Assembly (NCBI GenBank): GCA_002427975.1
Contig: DIZT01000141.1
Span: 946 to 19,962, forward strand
Direction: 5' to 3'
DNA: 19,017 nt
Origin: Micrococcaceae bacterium UBA6021
GTDB taxonomy: Bacteria > Actinomycetota > Actinomycetes > Actinomycetales > Micrococcaceae
A program made the position numbers and the translations under genes. Below the pieces are notes generated by a model. It worked only from the letters and a program-made list of their open reading frames with translations, did not search any database and was not told the origin of the DNA. Position 1 is the first letter of the stretch. Each line of letters begins with the position of its first letter. This document shows positions 1 to 7,598 of this stretch, piece by piece.

Positions 1-632
1 GTGTGCGAGTCGGTGCCGACGCAGGTGTCGGGGTAAGCACGGAGGACGCCGTCGATTTCGCGGGTCATGACAGTGCGGGCCAGGTATTCGATGTTGACCT
101 GGTGCACAATGCCGGTTCCCGGGGGAACAACCTTGAAGTCGTCGAATGCGGTCTGGCCCCAACGCAGGAACTGGTAACGCTCGCCGTTGCGCTGGTATTC
201 GATCTCCATGTTGCGCTCCAGTGCGCCGGAGTTGCCGAAAACGTCGATCTGCACGGAGTGGTCAATGACCATTTCCGCCGGAGCCAGCGGGTTGACCCGC
301 TTGGGGTCACCGCCGAGTTCCTTGACCGCTTCACGCATTGTCGCCAGGTCAACCACGCAGGGGACGCCGGTGAAGTCCTGCATGATCACGCGGGCAGGCG
401 TGAACTGGATTTCTGTATCGGGCTGGGCATCAGGATCCCAGCCAGCCAAGGCACGCACGTGATCGGCAGTGATGTTCGCGCCGTCCTCGGTCCTCAACAG
501 GTTTTCAAGCAATACCTTGAGGCTGAACGGAAGGTTTTCTGCACCTTCAACGGAGTTCAACCGGAAAATTTCGTATTCGGTTCCGGCTACATTAAGTTTG
601 CCTTTTGAACCGAAGCTGTCCACAGTGCTCAT
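1..632 (-). CDS. acnA: Aconitate hydratase (aconitase A), N-terminal part, truncated by the window edge
   Basis: The minus strand is open from an ATG at 632-630 to the left edge, about 210 residues. The translation begins [13 protein letters not shown] and contains stretches typical of the AcnA/IRP family N-terminus: [52 protein letters not shown] and [16 protein letters not shown], ending at DTCVGTDSH. The enzyme interconverts citrate and isocitrate in the TCA cycle using a 4Fe-4S cluster; the cluster cysteines lie further downstream and are outside the window. The start is supported by an AGAGGAG ribosome site (640-646 on the minus strand) seven bases upstream. It lies 152 bases downstream of the RNA methyltransferase gene on the same strand, far enough to have its own promoter. 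The family call is firm; the rest of the gene cannot be seen. Confidence 0.95.
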   Translation of the reverse strand, partial: MSTVDSFGSKGKLNVAGTEYEIFRLNSVEGAENLPFSLKVLLENLLRTEDGANITADHVRALAGWDPDAQPDTEIQFTPARVIMQDFTGVPCVVDLATMREAVKELGGDPKRVNPLAPAEMVIDHSVQIDVFGNSGALERNMEIEYQRNGERYQFLRWGQTAFDDFKVVPPGTGIVHQVNIEYLARTVMTREIDGVLRAYPDTCVGTDSH

Positions 633-684
633 CGCAGGACTCCTCTCGCAACAGTTTCATCTTTGTCGCGCGGTAGACCGCTTG

Positions 685-706
685 CTAGTTAGGCAGGCCT
701 AATTAG
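685..706. promoter_or_regulatory. 22-bp near-perfect palindrome upstream of acnA, candidate operator
   Basis: The halves CTAGTTAGGC (685-694) and GCCTAATTAG (697-706) flank a two-base centre (AG). Nine of the eleven symmetric pairs are complementary; the exceptions are the fourth pair and the centre. It lies 53-74 bases before the acnA ATG, where an operator or promoter would be expected. The half-site TTAGGC partly resembles DtxR/IdeR iron boxes (consensus TTAGGTTAGGCTAACCTAA), but the half-site spacing is shorter, so a TetR-type or other dimeric regulator is equally possible. That this is a binding site is inference. Confidence 0.5.
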
Positions 707-784
707 TGCTGCCCCCAAAAGTTGCAGGAGGTCAGCCGTGAATACGGGGCGCGACGTGGGATTACTACCGCCATCCTAGTGGCA

Positions 785-2182
785 TCAACGGCCGGGCGTC
801 AGTAACGCCACCGTCTCCAGGTGATGGGTGTGGGGGTACAGGTCGAATGCACGCAGTCCCGCCAGGGCCCAGCCTGCCTGCTGGAAGTACCCCACGTCCC
901 GGGCAAACGATGCCGGATCACAGGACACGTAGGCGATGGCCCGGGGCCCGGCAGCGATCAGCTGGCTGACCACCGGCTTGCCGGCGCCTGCGCGGGGCGG
1001 ATCCAGCACGACGGCATCGAAATTCCGCGGCTTCTGGCGGAGGACGCGCTCCACCCGGCCCTGCACGATCTCCACCTGCGGGGCTCCAAAGAGATTCTTG
1101 CGGGCGTCCCGGCTGGTCCCCGTGGCACCTTCCACCGAGAGAACCGACCCGGTCTCGCCCACCGCGTCAGCCAGCGGAGCCGTGAACAGCCCGGCGCCGG
1201 CGTAGAGGTCCGCGACCACGGATCCAGCGGTCAGGAATCCGCCGTTATGGAGGAATTCTGTGACAGCCCCCACAAGGGCCCCGGGCGCGTCGCGGTGGAT
1301 CTGCCAAAAACCGGCGCCCGTGACCCGGTAGTCATGTCCGGCTGCCGACTCCTGCACCCAGGTCCGGCCCCGCAGCTGCGCCACGTCCCCGCTCAGGGGG
1401 TCGAAAGTGGCCACGGAAACGTCGTCCGGAAGCTGGGCCGCGATGGCACTGAGCCGCTTGGGTTTGGTGCCCGGAGCAGGGGCCAGCAGTACCAGCGGGC
1501 GTGAGCCGTTCGACGGCGCCGCCACCTCCACGCGTTCGATGCCCTGCAGGTCGAGGTCCCACAAGCGCAGCCCGTTGATGCGCTCCGTTGCGAGCGGCAT
1601 CTCCCGGACTGGAATGATGTGGTCCGAACGGTGCGCGTGCATGCCCAGTTTCCCGCCCGGGGTCACCGAGAAACTGGCGCGCGTCCGCCACCCAAGGCCA
1701 GTGCCGGCGTCGTACTTTGAATCCGGCCCGCTCCCGTCCACGGCCTCCACCACGTTTCCCAGGTCCAGCCCCTCGGGCAGGCGTTCGACGGCGGCGAGCC
1801 GCTGAAGCTGTTCGGCCAGTACCGCCGACTTGAGCCCGCGCTGGCGGGCCAGCGCGATGTGGCCGAATTCGGCCCCGCCCACCGGCGGATGCCCGTGGGC
1901 CCAGGCACGGAGGGAGTCGGCCGCACGCCAGAAGTGCTCCACACGGTCCGGAGAGGCGTCCAGCACCTCTACGACGTCGGCGCGCCAGAACTTGGCTGAC
2001 TCCCCGGCGTCGGTGAGGCGGGCGCGGACTTTTTCGCCGGGGATGCCGTGGCGGACAAAGATCACCCTGCCCTCGTGACGGGCCACGCAGTGGCCGCCGT
2101 GGGCCACGGGACCGACGTCGAGCACCAGTTCGGTGGGGGCTGCAGTGGCAGCTGCGGAGTGGGTCTGGGTGTGGGGGTTCAT
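785..2182 (-). CDS. TRAM-domain class I SAM-dependent RNA (uracil-C5) methyltransferase, TrmA/RumA family
   Basis: The 465-residue protein methylates C5 of a uridine in tRNA or rRNA using S-adenosylmethionine; the exact target cannot be read from sequence. An N-terminal TRAM-type RNA-binding segment (about residues 16-75) precedes the methyltransferase domain. Visible motifs are FWQIH near 292-296, the SAM loop DLYAGAGLF (325-333), DPPRAGAG (394-401), the catalytic-cysteine motif YVSCDP with Cys421, and the terminal HTHHLE (451-456) whose Glu456 fits the general base of the family. The four cysteines that bind a 4Fe-4S cluster in E. coli RumA/RlmD are absent: the N-terminal half has only Cys32. 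The ATG overlaps the stop of the upstream permease gene as ATGA (2179-2182), so translation is probably coupled. Rv2689c is the likely mycobacterial counterpart. Confidence 0.9.
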   Translation of the reverse strand: MNPHTQTHSAAATAAPTELVLDVGPVAHGGHCVARHEGRVIFVRHGIPGEKVRARLTDAGESAKFWRADVVEVLDASPDRVEHFWRAADSLRAWAHGHPPVGGAEFGHIALARQRGLKSAVLAEQLQRLAAVERLPEGLDLGNVVEAVDGSGPDSKYDAGTGLGWRTRASFSVTPGGKLGMHAHRSDHIIPVREMPLATERINGLRLWDLDLQGIERVEVAAPSNGSRPLVLLAPAPGTKPKRLSAIAAQLPDDVSVATFDPLSGDVAQLRGRTWVQESAAGHDYRVTGAGFWQIHRDAPGALVGAVTEFLHNGGFLTAGSVVADLYAGAGLFTAPLADAVGETGSVLSVEGATGTSRDARKNLFGAPQVEIVQGRVERVLRQKPRNFDAVVLDPPRAGAGKPVVSQLIAAGPRAIAYVSCDPASFARDVGYFQQAGWALAGLRAFDLYPHTHHLETVALLTPGR

Positions 2183-4155
2183 CGGATATCCTGCAGGTTT
2201 TTAGCTTCTTCGGACGATTTCAACTGCCACGGGACACTGGCCACCATCACGCCAGGTTCGAAGTGCAGCCGGGTCTTGATGCGCAGCGCTGTCTGGTTGT
2301 GGACAAGCTGTTCCCACCATTTACCCACGACGTATTCGGGGATATAGACCACGATCAGGTCGCGGGGGGAATCACGGCGCATGTTCTTGACGTATTCCAT
2401 GATCGGCGTAATGGTTTCCCGGTAAGGGCTGGCGAGCACGGTCAACGGCACAGGGATCTCCAGCTTTTCCCAGTCGGCAACCGTGTGCGCGGTTTCCTCT
2501 GCGTCAATATCCACCGTGATGGCGTCCAGCCGTGACGGCCGCGAGGCCCGTGCATAGGCCAGCGCGCGCAGCACCGGCTTGCGCACATGGGAAACCAACA
2601 GTACCGCGTGGACCCTGGACGGCAGGGCCCGTGGAGAGGAGTCCTCATCCACAGCCAGTTCCTTGGCCACGTTGTCATAGTGTGACCGGATGCTCCACAT
2701 GATCAGGAACAGGAAGAACATGGCCAGCAGCGCGATCCACGCGCCCTGCTCGAACTTGGTGATGAGGACGATCACCAGGACCAGGCCCGTCATGCCGAAG
2801 CCAATGCTGTTAATGGTCCGTGACTTCATCATCCGCCGCCGGGCGGTTTTGTCCTTGGCGAGCTTCAGGTGCCTCCCCCAGTGCCTGATCATGCCCAGCT
2901 GGCTCGCGGTGAACGAGATAAAGACGCCCACAATGTAGAGCTGGATCAGTTTGGTGACATCGGCGTTGAAGGCGATGATCAACACCAGGGCGCCGGCGGC
3001 CAGGGCCAGCACGCCATTGCTGAACGCCAGGCGGTCGCCTCTGGTCCGCAGCTGGCGCGGCAGGTAGCCGTCCTGGGCCAGGATGGAGCCGAGCACCGGG
3101 AACCCGTTGAAGGCAGTGTTCGACGCGAACACCAGAATCACTCCGGTGGCCGCCACCACGACATAGAACGCGATGGACCCTGGCCCGAAGATGGTCTGGG
3201 CGATCTGGCTGATGGCGGGATTCTGGATGTAATCTTCGGGCAGAGGCTGGCCGTCCAGCAGGAACTCCCGCGCCGGATCCAGCACGATGTGGACCTTGGT
3301 GGCATTGGCCAGGTACATGATGCCGGCCAGCATCGCGGCACCGATGGCGCCGAGCAGCAGCAGGGTGGTGGCCGCGTTTTTGCTCTTGGGCACCTTGAAG
3401 TTGGGCACACCGTTGCTGATGGCTTCGACACCGGTCAGCGCAGCGGCGCCGGAGGAAAAGGCCCGCAGCAGCAGGAAAGCGCCGGACAGGCCCACCAGCC
3501 CTTCGTCGAAGCCGGGGGTCGGCACGATCGTGAAAGCCGCGGACGTTGCTTCACCCAGCTGGCCGGTTGCGGCCTGGAAGACCCCCACGGCCGTCATGCC
3601 CAGGATCGAGGCCATGAATATGTAGGTGGGGACGGCGAAAACGCTCCCTGCCTCCTTGATTCCGCGGAGGTTCACGAGGGCGAGGATGACGACGCCGATA
3701 GTGGCGATGAGCGCCTGTTGCCCGTGCAGGGAGGGCACGGCCGTGGTGAGGTACGCCGCCGCCGAAGACATCGAGACCGCTACCGTCAGGACGTAGTCCA
3801 CCAGGAGCGCTGACGCCACCGTCAACCCGGCGAACTTGCCCAGGTTTTCGTTGGCGATCTCGTAGTCCCCGCCGCCGGAAGGGTACGCATGCACGTTCTG
3901 CCGGTAGGACGCCACCACAGTCAGCAGCACCACCATGACGGCGAGCCCAACCCACGGCGAAAAGGCCACAGCGCCCACTCCGGCCAGGGCCAGTGTCAGC
4001 AGAATTTCATCGGGAGCATACGCTACGGAAGACAACGCATCGGAGGCGAAGACCGGGAGTGCAATGCGTTTGGGCAGCAGGGTGTGGGCGAGCCTGTCAT
4101 TCCTGAAGGGCCTGCCCACCAGCACGCGTTTCACGGCGTTGAGTATAGTCAGCAC
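2179..4155 (-). CDS. KimA-like APC-superfamily potassium/proton symporter (APC permease with cytosolic C-terminal domain)
   Basis: The 658-residue protein has about twelve predicted membrane helices followed by a soluble C-terminal domain (about residues 505-645) resembling the universal-stress-like domain of Bacillus subtilis KimA (YdaO). Shared signatures are FASDALSSVAY near 36-46, YPSGGGDY, LLVDYVLTVAVS near 117-128, FSSGAAALTGVEAISN and LIQLYIVGVF. Residues reported to line the K+ sites of KimA (Asp36, Tyr43, Asp117, Thr121, Ser125, from memory) correspond to Asp39, Tyr46, Asp120, Thr124 and Ser128 here, with the same spacing. Relative to KimA there is an insertion around 289-314 in a predicted loop. 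The start is GTG (4155-4153), with no good Shine-Dalgarno but TAGCTT six bases before it. It overlaps the methyltransferase gene and is divergent from two TrkA-type genes, supporting a potassium role. A generic amino-acid permease is the alternative. Confidence 0.87.
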   Translation of the reverse strand: MLTILNAVKRVLVGRPFRNDRLAHTLLPKRIALPVFASDALSSVAYAPDEILLTLALAGVGAVAFSPWVGLAVMVVLLTVVASYRQNVHAYPSGGGDYEIANENLGKFAGLTVASALLVDYVLTVAVSMSSAAAYLTTAVPSLHGQQALIATIGVVILALVNLRGIKEAGSVFAVPTYIFMASILGMTAVGVFQAATGQLGEATSAAFTIVPTPGFDEGLVGLSGAFLLLRAFSSGAAALTGVEAISNGVPNFKVPKSKNAATTLLLLGAIGAAMLAGIMYLANATKVHIVLDPAREFLLDGQPLPEDYIQNPAISQIAQTIFGPGSIAFYVVVAATGVILVFASNTAFNGFPVLGSILAQDGYLPRQLRTRGDRLAFSNGVLALAAGALVLIIAFNADVTKLIQLYIVGVFISFTASQLGMIRHWGRHLKLAKDKTARRRMMKSRTINSIGFGMTGLVLVIVLITKFEQGAWIALLAMFFLFLIMWSIRSHYDNVAKELAVDEDSSPRALPSRVHAVLLVSHVRKPVLRALAYARASRPSRLDAITVDIDAEETAHTVADWEKLEIPVPLTVLASPYRETITPIMEYVKNMRRDSPRDLIVVYIPEYVVGKWWEQLVHNQTALRIKTRLHFEPGVMVASVPWQLKSSEEAKNLQDIR

Positions 4156-4161
4156 TCCACA

Positions 4162-4167
4162 AAGCTA
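4162..4167 (-). promoter_or_regulatory. Candidate -10 hexamer of a leaderless promoter for the KimA-like gene
   Basis: On the minus strand TAGCTT is followed by exactly six bases (TGTGGA) and then the GTG start. TANNNT-N6-start is the arrangement expected when transcription begins at the first base of the start codon. The short GTGGA directly before the codon is too close to act as a normal ribosome site. Inference from position only. Confidence 0.4.
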
Positions 4168-4273
4168 GTCTGATTCCGGGCCGGTGTCATGACGGCGCCA
4201 GGTCCGCTGCAGCACGCGCGGTGCCGGTAGAGTTCTAGCAGCAGCAACAGGCTAAGGAAGTTGAGGAGATACG

Positions 4274-4945
4274 GTGGCGCATTTCGTGATCATGGGATGT
4301 GGCCGGGTAGGGGCGACTCTCGCGCACACGCTGGAGGATGCCGGTCATTCCGTCGCCATTATTGACCAGGACGACCGTGCGTTCCGCCGGCTTCGGCAGG
4401 GCTTCACCGGGCGCAAGGTCACCGGGGTGGGCTTTGACCGTGACACCCTCCAGCAGGCCGGAGTGGCCGAGGCCTACGCCTTCGCCGCCGTGTCCAGCGG
4501 CGACAACTCCAACATCCTTGCCACCCGCGTGGCCCGCGAGACGTTCCATGTCCCCCACGTCGTGGCCAGGATCTATGACCCCGGCCGGGCCGAAATCTAC
4601 CAGCGGCTCGGCATCCCCACCGTTGCCGCGGTCCGGTGGAGCGCGGACCAGGTATTGCGCCGTATCCTTCCCGAGCAGCACCTCGCCGGCGACTTCCGCG
4701 AGCCTTCCGGCCGGCTGGTACTCGCCGAAGTGGATCTGGACGCAGGATGGATCGGCCACCGGATCAGCGAGATCGAAAAAGCCGCCGACGTCCGGGTGGC
4801 GTACCTGACACGGTTCGGTGAGGGCATGCTCCCCGAAACCGGGACCTCATACCAGGACGGCGATACCGTCCATGCCATGCTGCCGGTGGACCGCAGTTCC
4901 CAGGTCGCCCAGATCCTGGCCAAAGCACCCGCCAAGGAGTTGTAG
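4274..4945 (+). CDS. ceoB: TrkA-type K+ uptake regulatory protein (RCK domain), CeoB-like
   Basis: The 223-residue protein is a single RCK unit: an N-terminal Rossmann fold with the nucleotide loop GCGRVG (residues 8-13) and the acidic Asp31 after the second strand (VAIIDQD), then a C-terminal TrkA_C-like segment (about 140-215). Such proteins bind NAD(H), ATP or cyclic dinucleotides on the inner face of a potassium transporter and gate it. The GTG start is supported by GAGGAG (4263-4268) five bases upstream. Its TAG stop shares one base with the GTG of the next gene, so the two are almost certainly co-translated. It is divergent from the KimA-like permease with 118 bases between them. The layout matches ceoB (Rv2691) of M. 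tuberculosis, from memory. Confidence 0.92.
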   Translation: MAHFVIMGCGRVGATLAHTLEDAGHSVAIIDQDDRAFRRLRQGFTGRKVTGVGFDRDTLQQAGVAEAYAFAAVSSGDNSNILATRVARETFHVPHVVARIYDPGRAEIYQRLGIPTVAAVRWSADQVLRRILPEQHLAGDFREPSGRLVLAEVDLDAGWIGHRISEIEKAADVRVAYLTRFGEGMLPETGTSYQDGDTVHAMLPVDRSSQVAQILAKAPAKEL

Positions 4946-5691
4946 TGAAAGTAGTTATCGTCGGCGCCGGCAGCGTCGGGTCATCGATCGCCAGGGAATT
5001 GCTGGCGCACAAGCACGAAATCCTGCTGATCGACCTCAAGCCCGAGGTCATCGGACGCAGTGGGCTGCGCGGTGCGCACTGGCTGGTGGGCGACGCCTGC
5101 GAGCTCAGCACCCTGCAGGGAGCGAAAGTGGAGGACGCCGACGTCGTCGTTTCAGCCACCGGCGATGACAAGGTGAACCTGGTGGTCTCTCTCCTGGCCA
5201 AGACCGAATTCGGCGTGGGCCGCACGGTGGGCCGGGTCAACAACCCCAAAAACGACTGGATGTTCAACGACTCCTGGGGCGTGGACGTTGCCGTGAACAC
5301 ACCCCAGCTGATGACCGCGCTCGTGGAGGAAGCTGTGGAGATCGGTGACCTGGTCCGGCTCCTGACACTGCAGACCGGCGTCGCCTCGCTGGTGGAGTTC
5401 ACGGTGCCGCACGATTCCCATGTCATTGGCCTGACCGTCGGAGACATCCAGTGGCCCGAGGACGCCACGCTGGTCGCCATTCTCCGGGACCACGCGCCTA
5501 TAACCCCCAGCCGCGACGACGTCATCGATGGCGGCGACGAGCTGTTCTTCGTCACCACCATCGCGGCGGAGGACGAGTTGCGTGCGCTGCTGTCGCCGGA
5601 ATCAGCAGGTGAGTCCAGCGAAGCCCCCGAGCCCCAAAGCGTGAAGCCTGCAGCGGGTCAGGCTCCGGAGGACGACGGCTTCGACGGCTGA
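4945..5691 (+). CDS. ceoC: TrkA-type K+ uptake regulatory protein (RCK domain), CeoC-like
   Basis: The 248-residue protein is a second RCK unit: MKVVIVGAGSVGSS carries the GAGSVG nucleotide loop (residues 7-12), Asp30 follows the second strand, and VVSATGDDKVNLVVSLLAK is typical of TrkA_N. A TrkA_C-like domain lies at about 140-215. The tail (about 220-248) is acidic, serine/proline-rich and probably disordered. The GTG start overlaps the ceoB stop by one base and is preceded by AAGGAG (4934-4939), five bases upstream. With ceoB it likely forms a hetero-oligomeric gating ring, by analogy with the mycobacterial CeoB/CeoC pair. The last 34 bases overlap the 3' end of the convergent DUF3159 gene. 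Confidence 0.92.
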   Translation: MKVVIVGAGSVGSSIARELLAHKHEILLIDLKPEVIGRSGLRGAHWLVGDACELSTLQGAKVEDADVVVSATGDDKVNLVVSLLAKTEFGVGRTVGRVNNPKNDWMFNDSWGVDVAVNTPQLMTALVEEAVEIGDLVRLLTLQTGVASLVEFTVPHDSHVIGLTVGDIQWPEDATLVAILRDHAPITPSRDDVIDGGDELFFVTTIAAEDELRALLSPESAGESSEAPEPQSVKPAAGQAPEDDGFDG

Positions 5692-6404
5692 ACGTCCTCG
5701 GCTGCCTGAACCGGGCGGGTGAGGAGCCACGCAATCCAGACGCCGAGGATATACAGCGGCGCCCCCATGATCAGGCGTGTGGTGGCCAGGGCGGTCAGTC
5801 CGTCCTCCCCCATCAGGTACAAAGGGACCTGGACGACGAGCCGAAGCACCAGCACCGCCACGATGATCCACGTGCCCAGGCGGTAGGCCCTGACGCGCGC
5901 GGCGTCCTTGCGCCAGTGAAGGCCTTCGTTACGGATGAACCCGAACAACAGGCCGGCCACCGGCCACTTGATCGCTATGGAGACGACCATGGCGAGGATG
6001 TAAGCGGCGTTGGTGATGAAACCCGGCAGATAGAAATCCTCGGCCTTGCCCGTCGTGTTTGCGAGCCAGGCCGAAATGCCCACCCCGACCACGCCGGCGA
6101 GGGCCTGCGTCAGCGGGCGTCGCTGGATGAGCCGGACCACCGTAAAGACGGCGGCCGACGCCAGTGCGGCCACCAGCGACGGCGTCAGGTCACGGGTGAT
6201 GGTGAACGCGACCAGGAAGACCAGGCCGGGCACGATGCTCTCGGCAATGCCCTGGACGCCGCCGGCACTGCGCAGGACGTCTATCCTGCCGTCATGCGTG
6301 CGGTGCAGGCCGGCCTTCGCCGCGTATCCCTCGGCCAGCATTGCCATTGTTGGCGGCTCCTGGGCCGGCTCGGAAGGCTTCTCGGGCTGCTGGGGCGCGG
6401 TCAT
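5658..6404 (-). CDS. DUF3159 family membrane protein
   Basis: A 248-residue integral membrane protein of unknown function. After a proline/glutamate-rich N-terminus (1-20) comes the recognisable segment SAGGVQGIAESIVPGLVFLVAF and then about five to six hydrophobic helices (roughly 50-90, 97-115, 125-155, 175-195 and 208-232). The C-terminus is short, polar and serine-rich. I recognise it as the family of Rv2693c, found beside ceoBC in mycobacteria. The ATG overlaps the stop of the OB-fold gene as ATGA (6401-6404), with AGGAG five bases upstream, so it is translated with that gene. Its 3' end overlaps ceoC tail to tail. Confidence 0.87.
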   Translation of the reverse strand: MTAPQQPEKPSEPAQEPPTMAMLAEGYAAKAGLHRTHDGRIDVLRSAGGVQGIAESIVPGLVFLVAFTITRDLTPSLVAALASAAVFTVVRLIQRRPLTQALAGVVGVGISAWLANTTGKAEDFYLPGFITNAAYILAMVVSIAIKWPVAGLLFGFIRNEGLHWRKDAARVRAYRLGTWIIVAVLVLRLVVQVPLYLMGEDGLTALATTRLIMGAPLYILGVWIAWLLTRPVQAAEDVQPSKPSSSGA

Positions 6405-6763
6405 TCGTTCTCCTGGCGGGACAGTATTTCATAGCGCGGATTGAACATGGTGGGCATTCCGTGGCTTTGGGACAGCATGCCCTCGAGGCGGACTTCGGTC
6501 CCGGCAGCGATGCCTGGCACCCTGCGCCGTCCCAGCCAGACCACCTGCAGGCGGCCGCCCCTGCCCTGGGCCTTCTTCACCCCGGACGAGCGAACGTCAG
6601 GGTCCGAGACGATGGCGGTGAAGGCCGCGTTTTGGTCTGCGGGCATGTAGGTGACCGATTCGATGTGCCCATGGCACACCACCCGCCCCCGTTCCGGCAG
6701 CTGGCTGACCGGCACGCCAGTGTCCGGGCCGGACTGCGGGTCGCCTTGGCGGGAATCAGCCAA
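6401..6763 (-). CDS. Small OB-fold nucleic-acid-binding protein (Rv2694c-like)
   Basis: A small protein with an OB-fold-like core: RGRVVCHGHIESVTYMP, then a strand with VVWLGRRRVPGIAAGTEVRLEG and the ending MFNPRYEIL. The pattern VWLGRR-PGI followed by NPxYE is typical of the actinobacterial OB-fold protein between the DUF3159 and DUF3710 genes. The open frame extends upstream to 6904, but that part overlaps the DUF3710 C-terminus and reads as low-complexity Arg/Ser sequence. I chose the TTG at 6763-6761, which overlaps the DUF3710 stop and gives 120 residues, close to the roughly 122 remembered for Rv2694c. A GTG further in (about 104 residues) is the alternative. Ligand and role are unknown. 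The family call is fair; the start is uncertain. Confidence 0.72.
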   Translation of the reverse strand: MADSRQGDPQSGPDTGVPVSQLPERGRVVCHGHIESVTYMPADQNAAFTAIVSDPDVRSSGVKKAQGRGGRLQVVWLGRRRVPGIAAGTEVRLEGMLSQSHGMPTMFNPRYEILSRQENE

Positions 6764-7493
6764 TCTGCGTGATTTCCGGACCGCGTTCAGGGCCTTTGAA
6801 TTCTGGGCCCTTGAGCTCGGGGGCAACAGGCGGCGGGGTGACGCTGGCATCCTTGGGGAGGCGGAGTTGGAGCAAGTCCCTGGGCGGCATGGGGCTGTCG
6901 CCACGGATCACCACAATCTTGCGGAACAGTGACTCCAGCGGGGCCGCGGCCTCGCGCTCCATGGCTGCCGCGCCACCCAGGACGCCACGGAGGAACCACC
7001 GCGGGCCGTCGACGCCGATGAAGCGGGCTACCCGGTAGCCCTGGCTTCCGTCCTGCGCGCCGGCGGGCAGTTTGGCGATCAACTCGGTTCCGAAGGCACC
7101 CTGGACTTCTTCGACCTGTCCGCCCTGGCTCCCCACGGACTGACCGATCTGTTCGCGGATCTCGTCCCAAAGCCCCTCTGTCTTAGGGGCTGCGAAGGCC
7201 TGCAGCTGAAGGCTGGAGCCGTTCAAATCCAGGGTCACGGCCACTACGCGCTGGGTGGCTTCCTCCACCTCGAGCCGGAGTTGGAGTCCCTCGCTCGGCG
7301 TGATCAGCAGCGCACCGAGATCAACGTAGCCGTCCCGGCTGGAGACTTCAGAAACGTCGAACGGGCCGGTAACCCCCCGCCCGGTGTCCGCCGAGGCCGA
7401 GTCGGAGGAATCCGATGATTCCGCTGAGGCCTGGGAATCGTCCGGTTCGGCCGCGTGTTCCTTCTTGGATTTCCTGCCGAGCCCAAAAACCAT
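6756..7493 (-). CDS. DUF3710 domain-containing protein
   Basis: A 245-residue cytosolic protein of unknown function belonging to the family that includes Rv2696c. The N-terminus is MVFGLGRKSKKEH followed by an acidic, serine-rich, probably disordered segment (about 12-40). The folded domain follows, with VDLGALLITPSEGLQLRLEVEE, LQLQAFAAPKTEGLWDEIR, VARFIGVDGPRWFLRGVLGG and IVVIRGDSPMPPRDLLQLRLP. The C-terminus is proline-rich with short KGPEF/KGPER repeats. The start is set by AAGGAG (7503-7508) nine bases upstream of the ATG at 7493; a longer frame to 7589 reads through that ribosome site and the intergenic hairpin and is not used. The gene lies 105 bases after dut on the same strand and overlaps the OB-fold gene. 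Confidence 0.87.
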   Translation of the reverse strand: MVFGLGRKSKKEHAAEPDDSQASAESSDSSDSASADTGRGVTGPFDVSEVSSRDGYVDLGALLITPSEGLQLRLEVEEATQRVVAVTLDLNGSSLQLQAFAAPKTEGLWDEIREQIGQSVGSQGGQVEEVQGAFGTELIAKLPAGAQDGSQGYRVARFIGVDGPRWFLRGVLGGAAAMEREAAAPLESLFRKIVVIRGDSPMPPRDLLQLRLPKDASVTPPPVAPELKGPEFKGPERGPEITQIG

Positions 7494-7502
7494 GGGGTTT
7501 GT

Positions 7503-7508
7503 CTCCTT
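7503..7508 (-). promoter_or_regulatory. Ribosome binding site that fixes the DUF3710 start
   Basis: AAGGAG on the minus strand lies nine bases before the ATG at 7493-7491. It argues against the upstream in-frame start at 7589, which has no comparable site. Confidence 0.7.
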
Positions 7509-7565
7509 AGTTGTAAAAGTGACTCGCCGGCCCGGGGGTCCCGTCGGAAGTCTTCGCTGCCGCGG

Positions 7566-7583
7566 GCAACCAACGCTGGTTGC
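7566..7583. terminator. Hairpin between dut and the DUF3710 gene, possible attenuator or terminator
   Basis: GCAACCA (7566-7572) and TGGTTGC (7577-7583) are perfect inverted repeats around a four-base loop. The stem begins 16 bases beyond the dut stop in the direction of transcription. There is no following U-tract, so it is not a classical intrinsic terminator. It could be an mRNA-stabilising 3' hairpin or a weak terminator that lowers DUF3710 expression relative to dut. Confidence 0.4.
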
Positions 7584-7598
7584 GCCCACCGGCGGGTG

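Noticed and set aside
3..608. A 201-residue plus-strand frame at the left edge
   Set aside because: Antisense to the aconitase N-terminus, which is unmistakable on the minus strand.
2869..3813. A 314-residue plus-strand frame opposite the KimA-like gene
   Set aside because: Antisense to conserved membrane-helix coding sequence; Gly/Gln/His/Asp-rich shadow with no domain.
4156..4273. A c-di-AMP (ydaO) riboswitch upstream of the KimA-like gene, as in Bacillus kimA
   Set aside because: Only 118 bases separate the divergent genes, too short for that aptamer together with the ceoB promoter, and the permease start looks leaderless.
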